From contig JAFFSR010000251.1 in assembly GCA_017163975.1 (NCBI GenBank), forward strand, positions 4,154,001 through 4,218,000: DNA of 64,000 nucleotides. Reading direction: 5' to 3'. Source of the DNA: Anastatus disparis (lineage: Eukaryota > Arthropoda > Insecta > Hymenoptera > Eupelmidae). A program made the position numbers and the translations under genes. The notes beneath the pieces were generated by a model. That model was not told where the DNA came from and searched no databases. It saw only the letters and a list, made by a program, of their open reading frames with translations. Position 1 is the stretch's first letter. Each line of letters starts with the position of its first letter. Shown here in pieces: positions 25,801 to 36,089 of this stretch.

Positions 25801-25876
25801 TTTTATTATTTAACGTCGCTGTATTTATGCTAGAATTACGATGCTAATTAGCGACGAAGGTCTTTAGTGTGTATAA
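25801..25876 (-). mobile_element. SINE S1 fragment (3' tail only)
   Basis: TTATTTAACGTCGCTGTATT and ACGATGCTAATTAGCGACGA match the S1 tail in reverse; the tRNA-like half is absent. Confidence 0.65.
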
Positions 25877-26408
25877 TTACTAACTTTTTTATCATATATT
25901 TAAAATATTTCTATTTTAGTTTGTTTTGGTAATTTATTTATTCAAATTAACTTTAGCGAATTTTTTTAATTAACATAATAAATATTGACGCGAGCATTAA
26001 AATGATCAATAAAAAGATTTAAATATTGGCACTGAAAACGGTAATTTATATTTTTGTTACTGACCGACATTTACGCGTATTTCGTTATACGTCCCAAAGG
26101 CAAAACATAACTCACGGGATTGTTTACTTCGAAGCACGTTGTCTCTGGATTTTCTTTGTTCTGCGCGAATAAAAGAAGCATAATAATTTAAAGTGCTTTG
26201 GACTGAGAGAAAATCGGAGTATCAGTACCGGCGGCTCGTTCGTTTAGTGAAGAGTGGAGCAACTTTAATTGTTGAAACTGTGTATTTTAAAGTGCTTTTT
26301 GTTTTGTTTTTTCACTTCAAGCAAAGTACGTATACGTTTATTAAATTTTAATTTAGTGTTAAGTTTGTGTTAATAACTTGAAAATAACATTAAATACCAA
26401 ATATTATA

Positions 26409-29293
26409 ATGATACTCAACAGGATGGATTCGAACATCATCAATACTCTAAATATACACAAGACCCAAAAGTCTGATAAAAAAAAATATTTCAATTTTGA
26501 AAGCTTGGTCGGGAAAGAGAATATTGAAAGCAAAAGTAAGATACCGAGCATTTTAGTACCGCCGCTCCACAATGTCAGCTCAGGATCTCCATTGAGTTCT
26601 CGTTTGAGAAAAAATTCCGACGAGAGTTTAGAACGACATCAACGTACTAAAGGTCTTCAAGGTATATTATCTTGTTTTTGTTTTAAATTTATTATTTTTT
26701 TTGTTATGAAAAATTTAACTATTACTACTTACAACGTCAGGAATTTTATCTAAACAATCTTTCATCTTTTTTATCAAAAAACATTTTAATAAGTTAAGTG
26801 GCTTTTATTTAACGTCGCTGTGTTTATGCTATCATTGCGATATGCTAATTAGCGACGAAGATCGTCAGTGTGTTTGTGAACAAAGCACATGTAAAGTACA
26901 GTGGTGCTTGTATCAATCGGTCGAGAGTGGGATTCGAACTCGGAACCTCGAGATTACGAATCCATCGCTTTACCGAGTGAGCCACTGACAAACTCACGCG
27001 TATATAGAATCAAATGGATATTTGAATTGATTACAAAATTTTGTTATTGTATAAAAAATAATTTTTGTATGATTTAATTGTGGCCTTGCAATTTTTGTTA
27101 TAACAGCTGATATAAGAGTAAATCGAAGATATTGAGTGGCTCAGAGGGCATACAAGCACCACTGTGCGTCGCATGTGCTATGTTCATAAAGTCGCTGATA
27201 ACCTCCGGTGCTAATTAGAAATATTGACATCTTCTATGAAATAACGCACTTCATCCTTCTTCAGGTTAAACATTTAAACGTTAAAATTTGTTTTCTTTTT
27301 GTTTAGAGATCGGAAAATCAAATCACGTGCAGAGTATTCAACCAAAGAGGAGACATCATTCAGCAAGTGACACGAATACCTCCAAGCCGTTTGTTAAAAC
27401 TCAGTTTACCATTTACAATGATACTCAGGCACAATCAAACGACGATACTGAGTCAACTGGAAAGATCGTTTATTTTAAACAGAATCAAAATCAACAGCCC
27501 AAGGTAGTCTATTAAAAATACTTATTTATCTGCTGTTTTTATTATTGTTTTTTTCAAATATTGAACGCTTAACGAAAAATATTGTTTTCAGAAAAAACCA
27601 GGGCTTCGAATAAAATCGTCATTACCGCTAGCTAAGAATACTAAGCCGATTGCATCACCGAAAAATCTCCCGCTCATTCCTACATTAGACGTATCTAAAG
27701 TAAGTGAAAAATTAAAAACTCGTCTTTTACAATTCTCGTTATATTACAGAAAAAATTTTAATACGACATAAATTTCAGATCAAAGAAATTCACAAAAATG
27801 CATCTACGAACAAAGTACCGAGAGCTGCATGCGATGATTTGCCACTTCAATTGGCCTACAACACCGATTACATGAGCGAGTTCATACGTTTCCAAATGGA
27901 GCTTAGTCAAAAGCGAAAGCTTTCGGAGAATTTTTTAACAAAAAGCGTAACTGTAGATCAAAGAAGATTAATCGTCAAATATCTTATTAAAGTTACGGTA
28001 ATGATTTTATCTACTTCATTGCAAGTGATGTTTTACATTTGATCTGAAAATTAATATTTTTTTTTCCATTTCAGGCATATTATAAATATCCATCGTTCAT
28101 ATTATACCAAGCGATTAAAATATTCGATTCATACATTGACGCTAACGAAGTTAGCGTGATGGAATTGCAAACGATAGCTTTGGCAGCGCTTTGGATTACC
28201 TTGAAAAAGGAGTTGATTTTCGACGATATACCGATGGTATTGATAATTATTTATTCTTGAAAATCACACTAAATATGTACCATTTATAATCACAGTGAAT
28301 TTTTTTAAATTTTTCACAGGCTTCGACAATAATAGAGCTTGCTGGCTCACATTTTAAAGGCGATAAAGAACCTTTAATTAAATATGAAAGGAAAATTTTA
28401 ATGTCACTGAAATTCGAGATATCGTTCAACGATCCATTTTCCATGCTGGCCTTGTTTACGGTAATGGTTGAAGAAGTTCAACAGTCGTCTTCGAAAGAAA
28501 TTCAAGATCTGTATTATTGCGGTTGTTATTTGGTAAGCAAATTTTTTTTATAATTATGAACAATGAAATTTTAAGGCGACTTTATGGAGGTTGAGTTAAT
28601 TTTCATTTCGTGATTTATAAATTATTCTTTTAGTTTATCAAACTTTTTGAATTTTTTACCATTTTATGGGTTTTAAGGAATGGTGAATAATTAGCAAAAT
28701 CTCAAGTATTAAAAGCGTGCTTTGTAAACTAAAAAATGATACTTAACCTAATCTTCGAAGTCGCCTTAATATAAAAAATGAATAATCATGTAAATTTTTA
28801 TTATTGATTGTTACAGATCGACCTATCCCTGTTACACGAAAAAATGTACGATATTTCGTCGGTACACCTGGCAATGATAAGTGCTGAAATCGCTCTTGTT
28901 TTGGTCATGACAAATGATAATAATATTAAAAATCCACAATGGTCTTATTGGCGAAATCGAATTTATGCTTCTCTTCCTGCACTTGAAAATTATCGGTGAG
29001 CGATAGTAATAAAGAAAAATTAATTCCAACATACATTATCAATAGAAATGATTTTTCATTATGTTAATTATTTCAGTTTGTCGGATAAAGAAATGAATGA
29101 CATCAAGACCAAATTGTTGCAAAAAGTTATATTGTCAAAAGATAACTTAACTGATTTTCACGTTGTTTATAGAAAATACTCTTCTAAGCGATATGGGCCT
29201 GTGTCGAACTTCATAATATCGAAAACTTCATTCCTCTATGTGCAAAAAATTCGCGATTCCGATTACGATAATACACCAATCTGTTTTCATTGA
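26409..29293 (+). CDS. Cyclin, divergent A/B (mitotic) type
   Basis: A regulatory subunit for a cyclin-dependent kinase is the inferred role. Eight exons (26,409-26,661; 27,307-27,503; 27,592-27,699; 27,779-27,997; 28,075-28,236; 28,320-28,532; 28,817-28,995; 29,077-29,293) keep phase throughout and give 515 residues. The first about 200 residues are basic and low-complexity. The N-terminal cyclin fold starts near YMSEFIRFQMEL and QRRLIVKYLIKV, which replaces the family MRxILVDWL. The Lys in WITLKKEL and the Glu in YERKILMSLKFEI stand where cyclins have the two kinase-contacting residues. The C-terminal fold carries DLSLLHEKMYDISSVHLAM and the tail YRKYSSKRYGPVS, as in B-type cyclins. A second ATG at 26,424 has the better Kozak context. 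Introns hold a SINE, a SINE fragment and a MITE. Confidence 0.85.
26803..26992 (-). mobile_element. SINE S1, full-length copy in cyclin intron 1
   Basis: Complete reverse-strand copy from TTATTTAACGTCGCTGTG to the tRNA-like 5' end (GCTTTACCGAGTGAGCCACTG). Boxes A and B are both intact. Confidence 0.85.
27130..27225 (+). mobile_element. SINE S1, internally deleted copy
   Basis: AGTGGCTCAGAGGG joins directly to CATACAAGCACCACTGTGCG, so the box B half of the tRNA-like part is missing. The body runs to GGTGCTAATTAG. Confidence 0.65.
28571..28769. mobile_element. Foldback MITE flanked by TTAA (family 1, copy 2)
   Basis: TTAAGGCGACTTTATGGAGG at the left and CTTCGAAGTCGCCTTAA at the right, in the cyclin intron after exon 6. 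It shares ends and size with the copy at 16,745-16,957. Confidence 0.78.
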
Positions 29294-29401
29294 AATAATC
29301 TTTTGCATTGTATACTTATACTGTTGGCAATTTTCGCTTAAAAATCAAACCTTATGAAGTATTTTATTTTATTTTTCATACAATTGCTAATTACCTGTAT
29401 A

Positions 29402-29407
29402 AATAAA
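29402..29407 (+). terminator. Likely polyadenylation signal of the cyclin gene
   Basis: AATAAA 109 bases after the cyclin stop codon. Confidence 0.5.
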
Positions 29408-30023
29408 AATAATTTATTCATGCTGAGCATGAAGAAAGAGGTGCTAAAACTATTTAATTAAAAAAAAAAGATATTTTAACTTAAAGACATCAATCTTGAA
29501 GTTGGAATTTCTCTAAGATAATATTTATTCTTTATTTATTTATATTTTTAATAAAGTGCGAGTATTGTAACAGCATTGGTTATGTTTTCTTTTAAAATCT
29601 ACACTTTCAATTGTTGAATCAGTGATATATATTTTATTATAATTAACAAAAATCATTAAAAGTGATAAATAGTCATATCTAAACAATTTCAGAATTGGAA
29701 AGAAATTGTTTCAATTGATACATAAAAATATAAACTTGATTTAGTAATAAACAAAATACTTTAACTTGAACATTTGCTAATTTTATTAACAGTATTTAGT
29801 AGTTTAAAATTAAATTGATAAATAATCAAAAATTGATATTTAAACTTTATTCTTTAAGAAAAAAATTATTTGATTCATAAATTAATCTTAATATGTATTG
29901 ATCCGATAATATATGTATTGCATTAAATTATATTTTTAATATATAATGTTCAATATTCATAAAATTTATAAATATTTCATACATTGTTTACAAGTCTAAT
30001 TTATTTTTAAATTCATGTCGCAG

Positions 30024-30067
30024 CTGTAGGATTTGCAGGTGCTGCAAAAGAAAAGAAAACTAAGTAA
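30024..30067 (+). pseudogene. Remnant of NDUFV3 exon 3 with an in-frame 102-bp deletion
   Basis: After a preserved acceptor (GTCGCAG) the exon reads VGFAGAAKEK and then jumps to KTK-stop. The 34 codons that hold the conserved Y-K-N-P block and acidic tail of NDUFV3 are gone, with short AAAAG repeats at the breakpoints. There is no promoter or first two exons, so it cannot make the protein. Confidence 0.85.
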
Positions 30068-30211
30068 ATATTGAGATTCTTTTTTTGAATATATATGTCA
30101 AATTACAGAAAATTATTCAAATATGTAAAATATGTACATTTTAAAATAACAAATTAAATGATTTTAAATATCCAGTACATGTATATTTATTTATTAGATA
30201 TTATATTTTAA

Positions 30212-30395
30212 GTCGTTAGTAATAGAGTGATGGATTTTTAATCTCAAGGTTCCGAGTTCGAATCCCGTTCTCGGTGAATAAGCACCACTGTACATTACAT
30301 GTGCTTTGTCCACTAACAGGCTGAAACGACCTCCGACGCTAAATAGCATCGCAATAATAGCATAATAATAAATACAGCAATGTTAAATAATATTT
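30212..30395 (+). mobile_element. SINE S1, duplicated with its host segment
   Basis: Counterpart of the copy at 23,788, but it retains the 3' body (CTCCGACGCTAAATAGCATC, then AATGTTAAATAA) that the 23.8-kb copy has lost. Confidence 0.8.
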
Positions 30396-31283
30396 TTAAA
30401 AAAATAAAAAATTATCCTTTTGACAAATTTTATAAAAATATTTTCAATTTGTTTTAATTTGCAATATAATTTTTTTAATTTTAACAAACCTGAAAAAGAA
30501 AAATTTAAATGAACGAATGAAAAGTTAATTTTTAAATTTCAACAATTGCATGTAAAAACTTATTATGAAGTAAATTGTAAAAGTTGAATATAATAATTTG
30601 ATGCATATTAATAGTTAAATTATTCATTAACAATTTTTTTTCATTTTTTGTTTTAATAATTAATTTAACTTTCAGCGCTGCTTGATTCGAACTCGAGGAC
30701 TCTCGAATGAGACCTCATTAATGATAAATATTTTTTAAAATATAAAGATGAATTAATTCTTCTGCTTCCAATTAAAATATGTTTATTACGCATCTCTTTG
30801 ATTTATAGTTAACGATTGATAACTTCAATTTCGATCGTACAAAATAATATTTTCTTCTTTTTCTTCTTGAATTTTGATTGAAATTTAAATTTCAAAACTT
30901 ACGATAGTTATTTTACTATCGAATAATTTAATTGAATGAAAAAGAGATTTATAATGTTATTCAAAGCATAAAGCACTTTTTCAACTAACAATATTTTCAG
31001 ATTAATATAGTTTTTATCAATGAATAAAAAATATTAACTCCAAAACGCGAAAACACACGGAAAGAAATGTTTAATGGTAAGGGAAAAAACAAACTGAAAA
31101 ATTTACCAATCATTTACGCATATAATAAGCTTTACGTTCATCAACATATGAATTTCTTGTAAAAAGAATTTTATTTATGAGTAGTTCATACGTTGTTGCC
31201 GATGCGTTGGTGATATTTAACTAATGGTACTTTATCAAAATGCATTAGGTAATGCAGGTTTAAAACCATTTCTCTTTTTAAAT

Positions 31284-31430
31284 TTATTTAACGTTGCTCT
31301 ATTTATGCTATACGTTGTAAAAAAAGCACGTGTAACGTACGGGGGTACTTGTGCCGGCCGCCAAGAGCGGAATTCAAACTCGGGTCCTCGAGATTACGAA
31401 TCCATTGTCTTACGGAGTGAGTAACTGACC
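31284..31430 (-). mobile_element. SINE S1 copy in the duplicated block
   Basis: Reverse orientation; TTATTTAACGTTGCTCTATT through GTCTTACGGAGTGAGTAACTG. It is the fuller version of the fragment at 25,539. Confidence 0.75.
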
Positions 31431-31670
31431 GAGTAACTGACGACCTTGTCCTCGCTTTAATTCTCAAATTAAAAAACATTTTAATAAATCAGGACTTAAA
31501 TTTTCATTTCGACGAAGGTTTACCCTGGTAACAAAAAATTTGCAATTCTGACGCAATTCTGACGCAATTGACTTGACCGTCAGTGAAATTACATCAGACC
31601 ATACGTCATATGCTTCCGATTTCTGCTATATTTCTGCTGATGTGTAATTACGTTAGGTGACGCTCAGCAG

Positions 31671-32388
31671 AATTGCGATGAAATTGCAAGATTGAAATTG
31701 CAATATCAAAAGGATAATTGCGAGCACTTGCGCGTTCGACAGAATTGCACCAGAAGTGCAAAAGTTTACTAACATTAAGTGCTGCGCAGCAGAATTAAGG
31801 AGCTTTACGTAATTACAAGTGCACTTAACGAGACCCTCTCATCACTTCCGCGTGCACAAGAATTGCAATGGAATTGCACAAGCCGTCTGCAGCAGATGAC
31901 TTGTGGTAGAATTGCGATGAAATTGCAAGATTGAAATTGCAATATCAAAAGGATAATTGCGAGCACTTGCGCGTTCGACAGAATTGCACCAGAAGTGCAA
32001 AAGTTTACTAACATTAAGTGCTGCGCAGCAGAATTAAGGAGTTTTACGTAATTACAAGTTCACTTAACGAGACCCTCTCATCACTTCCGCGTGCACAAGA
32101 ATTGCAATGGAATTGCACAAGCCGTCTGCAGCAGATGACTTGCGGTAGAATTGCGATGAAATTGCAAGATTGAAATTGCAATATCAAAAGAATAATTGCG
32201 AGCACTTGCGCGTTCGACAGAATTGCACTAGAAGTGCAAAAGTTTACTAATATTGGAAGTGCTGCGCAGCAGAATTAAGGAGTTTTACGTAATTACAAGT
32301 GCACTTAACGAGACCCTCTCATGACTTTCGCGTGCACAAGAATTGCCATGGAATTTCGCAAGCGGTCTGCAGCAGATTACTTGTGGTG
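31671..32388. repeat. Three tandem 239-bp units
   Basis: AATTGCGATGAAATTGCAAG recurs at 31,671, 31,910 and 32,149. Units are nearly identical; the third carries most of the differences. They are rich in GAATTGC, GCAGCAG and AAGTGCA words. Confidence 0.9.
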
Positions 32389-33499
32389 AACAATTTGATT
32401 TTATATAAACTGTGAAAAAAATTGACGTAAGCAAATTACCACTGCAACATGCAATTCCTCTCCCATAAACTATATTTTCAATTTACTTTTATCTATATCT
32501 AGGAGCTTCTTTAAATGTTCCAAAAGAAAGTTTTTTACTGTTTCTAATACAACCGTATACGTTTCTTTTGACTAAGATTTAAGCTGAAATGTATAGTCGA
32601 GACTCATTCCTCAATACTCATAACCTTGATGTACATGAATTTATCTTATTTTTTTTTTTTTTTTAACCAAATGAATAAACTTTTATCTCTTTTTCGCACA
32701 ATACATAATTTAAAAATTCCAGAATTTAAATCGTTAGAAAAATATATTATAAACATTCAGTGGGTGAAAATTAGTCTGTTTTATTCCGTTTACTACGTAT
32801 AAAATGCTACGTATATCATGTTCATAAAATGCGTATTGAAAATACTTTATATTGAAGTCCAAAAAAATATTATATTATCGATAAAAAAAAATACAGAATT
32901 ATTAAGTATTCCAAAAGCTTATATCAAAATGAAAAGAAGGAATAATTTCATTTAGTTTCTAATAAGAAAATGTAATTCATTAAAATGTGATTCTTATCGT
33001 TCTACAAAATTTGTTATTTGGAATGAAATTGAATAAAAATTATTAATTAAATACAATTTTTGTTTAATATGTGGAAATAATTTTGTTTTTATAATACCTA
33101 AATGTTAGTAGGATGGCCATTGAACATCGTTTTATCAGACAAAATAATATATTTATAATAAATAAGGACGTTATACTACATATATATAAAAATTATATAA
33201 TATTGTCAATAATATTAAACAAACTTATATATAAACGTAAAATAACGTTATGAAGACAGATTTCCAATACATTCTTATATTAATAGCAATGTTAACACAG
33301 TTTGTCTACTAAGTAATAAAAATATATTTCATACGATGCTGAAATTTTTTTACAAAAACGCATGCTTTACTCCATCTTCTATTTGCACTGTATATGTTAC
33401 CACTTCGCTCCAATGCTGCTGCGAAGTATCTGCTCTAAGCTACCTTCGTAAGTATATGCTGTGAATCTGCTGGAAAGTATATGCTTCACGTAGACTTGG

Positions 33500-34325
33500 T
33501 AAGTATGCTGCAATTCCATTGCAAGCACGTGCACACTACACCATTCTCTAAACGGCACCGTAAGTCAGCTGCAAAGCTGCTGCGAAGTAGCTGCTGCATG
33601 CTCACCTTCATAAGTATGCCGCAATTCTACTGTAAGCGAACGTGCAATATACACTTCTTTAAACCGCAATCTACCTGTCGTAAGTCTGCTGCTAAGCTGC
33701 TGCGAAGTAGCTGCTGCATGCTTACATTCGTAAGTATGCCGCAATTCTACTGTAAGCGCGCGTACAGTCTACACTTCTTTAAACCGCAATATACCTGTCG
33801 TAAGTCTGCTGCTAAGCTGCTGCATGCTTACCTTCGTAAGTATGCCGCAATTCTACTGTAAGCGCGCGTGCAATCTACACTTCTTTAAACCGCAATATAT
33901 CTGTCGTAAGTCTGCTGCTAAGTTGCTGCGAAGAAGCTGCTGCATGCTTACCTTCGTAAGTATGCCGCAATTCTACTGTAAGCGCGCGTGCAATATACAC
34001 TTCTTTAAACCGCAATCTACCTGTCGTAAGTCTGCTGCTAAGCTGCTGCGAAGTAGCTGCTGCATGCTTACCTTCGTAAGTATGCCGCAATTCTACTGTA
34101 AGCGCGCGTGCAATCTACACTTCTTTAAACCGCAATCTATCTGTCGTAAGTCTGCTGCTAAGCTGCTGCGAAGAAGCTGCTGCATGCTTACCTTCGTAAG
34201 TCTGCCGCAATTCTACTGTAAGCGCGCGTGCAATATACACTTCTTTAAACCGCAATCTACCTGTCGTAAGTCTGCTGCTAAGCTGCTGCGAAGTAGCTGC
34301 TGCATGCTTCTGACTGCAGAACTAC
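33500..34325. repeat. 120-bp tandem array with a 240-bp higher-order period
   Basis: GCAATTCTACTGTAAGCG recurs at about 33,621, 33,741, 33,847, 33,967, 34,087 and 34,207, spaced 120 bases except one 106-base unit. From 33,847 on, units alternate: CAATCTACAC with GAAGAAGC, then CAATATACAC with GAAGTAGC. That gives a 240-base dimer. The array reads open in one frame (33,481-34,330) only because the period is a multiple of three. Confidence 0.9.
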
Positions 34326-34395
34326 AGTAGAATGCTGAAGCATACGAAGCATGTTCTGCGCATTCGCGATTGCGTCAGATTGTGTTACCAGGGTA

Positions 34396-34812
34396 TATTT
34401 AATGATCATTCAGAAATTTTATCGATTAAAAAGAAATTTTTCTGAATACATTGATGCTAGGAGCTCTAGTTTATTACGTCATTATTGTGAAATATTTAGG
34501 AACTTAAAATTAAAATTAGCAAACAATGCAATTAGCAATAATAAGAAAAAGTGTATTTTTTCGTTTTCTCTAAAATTGACTCTTGAAAAAAAATTTTACT
34601 ATTCGCAAAGTTGTTGAATTAAATGTGTTGCTAAATGTTTGAGCATTTTTGCTTTTGAAGGTCTTCAAGGTATGTTATCTTGTTTTTGTTTTAAATTTAT
34701 TATTTTTTTGTTATGAAAAATTTAACTATTACTACATCAGGAATTTTATCTAAACAATCTTTCATCTTTTTTATCAAAAAACATTTTAATAAATTAAGAA
34801 AAAAATTAGGCT
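34396..34812 (+). pseudogene. Duplicated fragment: cyclin exon 1 edge and intron 1
   Basis: From 34,658 the sequence AAGGTCTTCAAGGTATG and the next about 140 bases match the last bases of cyclin exon 1, its donor and intron 1 (26,651-26,795). About 34,575-34,655 matches 25,610-25,680. The roughly 970 bases between, including the cyclin promoter and nearly all of exon 1, are missing here, so it is not a functional cyclin. Confidence 0.8.
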
Positions 34813-34990
34813 CTCAGTGGCTTACTCGGTAGAGCAATGAATTCGCAATCTCGAGGTCCTGAGTTCGAATCCCGCTCTCCGTCAATCGATATAAACACCA
34901 CTGTATATTATATATGATTCACAAACCCACTGAAGATCTCTGATGCTAATAAGCATTGCAATGTTAGCATAAATACAGCGACGTTAAAAG
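34813..34990 (+). mobile_element. SINE S1, full-length copy
   Basis: CAGTGGCTTACTCGGTAGAG, box B GAGTTCGAATCCCGC, and the tail ACAGCGACGTTAAAAG. It follows the cyclin-derived fragment at about the same distance as the SINE in cyclin intron 1, but in the opposite orientation. Confidence 0.85.
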
Positions 34991-35074
34991 AGAAAAATAA
35001 TATAATTTTGTATGTCAGCTGGTTTTACCGTTTTAGACCTTTTTTTTCATAAAAAGAGAATAACAACAGTTCCA

Positions 35075-35190
35075 GTTAATCTCAATCTTTTTGATAAATG
35101 CGTTCAAATTGAAATAGTTTGATATTAGATAGTGTCATAAACATTTATATTGTTATATTTTATCCTTTGATAAATAGCATTAAGTGGGAG
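35075..35190. repeat. Outermost left arm of the palindrome (partner 52,325-52,440)
   Basis: TCTCAATCTTTTTGATAAAT through TATCCTTTGATAAATAGCAT is the reverse complement, with small differences, of 52,325-52,440. Confidence 0.8.
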
Positions 35191-35297
35191 CCCTATTTAA
35201 AAAAAATACGTGTAAAATACACGTGTTTTTTACATGTAAAATTTGCGTGTTTTTTCACGTGTATTTTGCAGGTGTATTTTTCACATATTTTTTCATA

Positions 35298-35530
35298 GCT
35301 TTTCGAAGAGCTTCTACCGTCTGGTCTCTTATATCTACGTCTTCCAGATTTGTGTAAGGGATGACAAAACTTAGAAAAACGCCACCTAGCGACTTAAATC
35401 GCTATTAATGATCGATTACGTCGGTTTGACTTAAAGTCACTAGGTGGCGTTTTTCTAAGTTTTGTTATCCTTTACACAAATTTGGAAGACGCAGATATAA
35501 GAGGCCGGACAGTAGAAGCTCTTCGAAAGC
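35298..35530. repeat. Foldback of two ~103-bp arms
   Basis: Arms 35,298-35,400 and 35,428-35,530 are reverse complements (GCTTTTCGAAGAGCTTCTAC against AGAAGCTCTTCGAAAGC), including CGCCACCTAGYGACTT near the hairpin tip. The right arm runs without a break into a reverse-transcriptase frame. Confidence 0.85.
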
Positions 35531-35905
35531 CAACCCTAAAACCAATTGGAAAATTATCAAATCCCTCCGCAATCGCAAAACCCATGTACCTGCTTTAAAA
35601 AGAGACAATATTTCCTACTCTCTTGATGAAGAGAAAGCCGAAATCTTCGCGGACTCTCTAGAAGAACAATGCTCTCCACTCCCCAGCTCGAACGAAACCT
35701 CTCTTTTCCACAAGCACGTTACTGAGACTGTGCGTGAATTTCAATTTTCTGACGCCGAATTCCAACACACTTCTCCCCATGAAATCTCGAAAATCATTCG
35801 CTCCCTAAAAAATAGAAAAGCTCCAGGCTTTGACGGCATTGGGAACGGAGTTCTCAAAATTCTTCCCCGTAAACACATTGTCGCTATTACCAACATTGTC
35901 AATGC
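35511..35905 (+). pseudogene. Jockey-type non-LTR retrotransposon, reverse transcriptase fragment
   Basis: An open stretch of about 130 codons reads NWKIIKSLRNRKTHVPALKR, then EEKAEIFADSLEEQCSP, then SLKNRKAPGFDGIGNGVLK. The last two blocks are the classic start of a non-LTR reverse transcriptase (region before and at motif 1) of jockey-like elements. It stops at NIVNAM, where a SINE begins. The endonuclease and the polymerase catalytic motifs are absent, so this is a dead fragment. Its codons are less AT-rich than the surroundings. Confidence 0.88.
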
Positions 35906-36074
35906 AATGGATTCATAAACTCGAGAATCCGAGTTCAAATCCCGCTCTGGCGACCTATAGATACAAGCACCACTGTATGTACGATACATGTACTTTGTTC
36001 ACAAACATACTGTGAATCTCCGTTGTTGATTAGCATCAAAATGATAGCATAAATATAGCAACGTTAAATAAGTA
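35904..36074 (+). mobile_element. SINE S1, 5'-truncated, abutting the retrotransposon fragment
   Basis: Begins inside the tRNA-like part at AATGGATTCATAAACTCGAG and runs to GCAACGTTAAATAAG. Box A is missing and box B is altered (GAGTTCAAATCCC). Confidence 0.8.
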
Positions 36075-36089
36075 AATACGTTTAAAAAT

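Larger units (their letters stand above)
23899..26330. other. Intergenic AT-rich region with SINE fragments; 5' leader of the cyclin gene at its right edge
   Basis: Contains S1 fragments listed separately. Its left two-thirds is the source of the duplicated block at 29.6-31.4 kb. From about 26,080 the base composition becomes less AT-rich (CCGGCGGCTCGTTCG at 26,228-26,242), which probably marks the promoter and 5' untranslated region of the cyclin gene. A 159-codon frame at 24,049-24,528 is low-complexity and not credited. Confidence 0.5.
29569..31440 (+). repeat. Tandem segmental duplication of 23,034 to about 25,600
   Basis: From ACAGCATTGGTTATGTTTTC onward this block follows the NDUFV3 intron 2, last exon, 3' flank and intergenic sequence of 23.03-25.60 kb nearly base for base. 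It has several internal deletions, for example most of the interval corresponding to 24,140-24,520. It continues beyond the transposon insertion at 34.57-34.80 kb. Confidence 0.85.
31521..34395. mobile_element. Non-autonomous DNA transposon with satellite-like subterminal arrays
   Basis: TACCCTGGTAACA at 31,521-31,533 is perfectly mirrored by TGTTACCAGGGTA at 34,383-34,395, and CTGACGCAAT recurs just inside both ends. TA at each edge fits a TA target duplication. Inside are two arrays, 239-bp units on the left and 120-bp units on the right, separated by about 1.2 kb of AT-rich sequence. GTAGAATTGCG occurs in the left unit and, inverted, in the right unit. No transposase is present. The element interrupts the segmental duplication. 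Confidence 0.75.

Noticed and set aside
31671..34325. Possible CRISPR array (regular repeats)
   Set aside because: Whole units repeat without unique spacers, units are 120-239 bp, and the context is a eukaryotic transposon.
33481..34330. Long open frames with repeated CRKSAAKLLR and SMPQFYCKR units
   Set aside because: Translation of the 120-bp satellite array; the frame stays open only because the period is a multiple of three.
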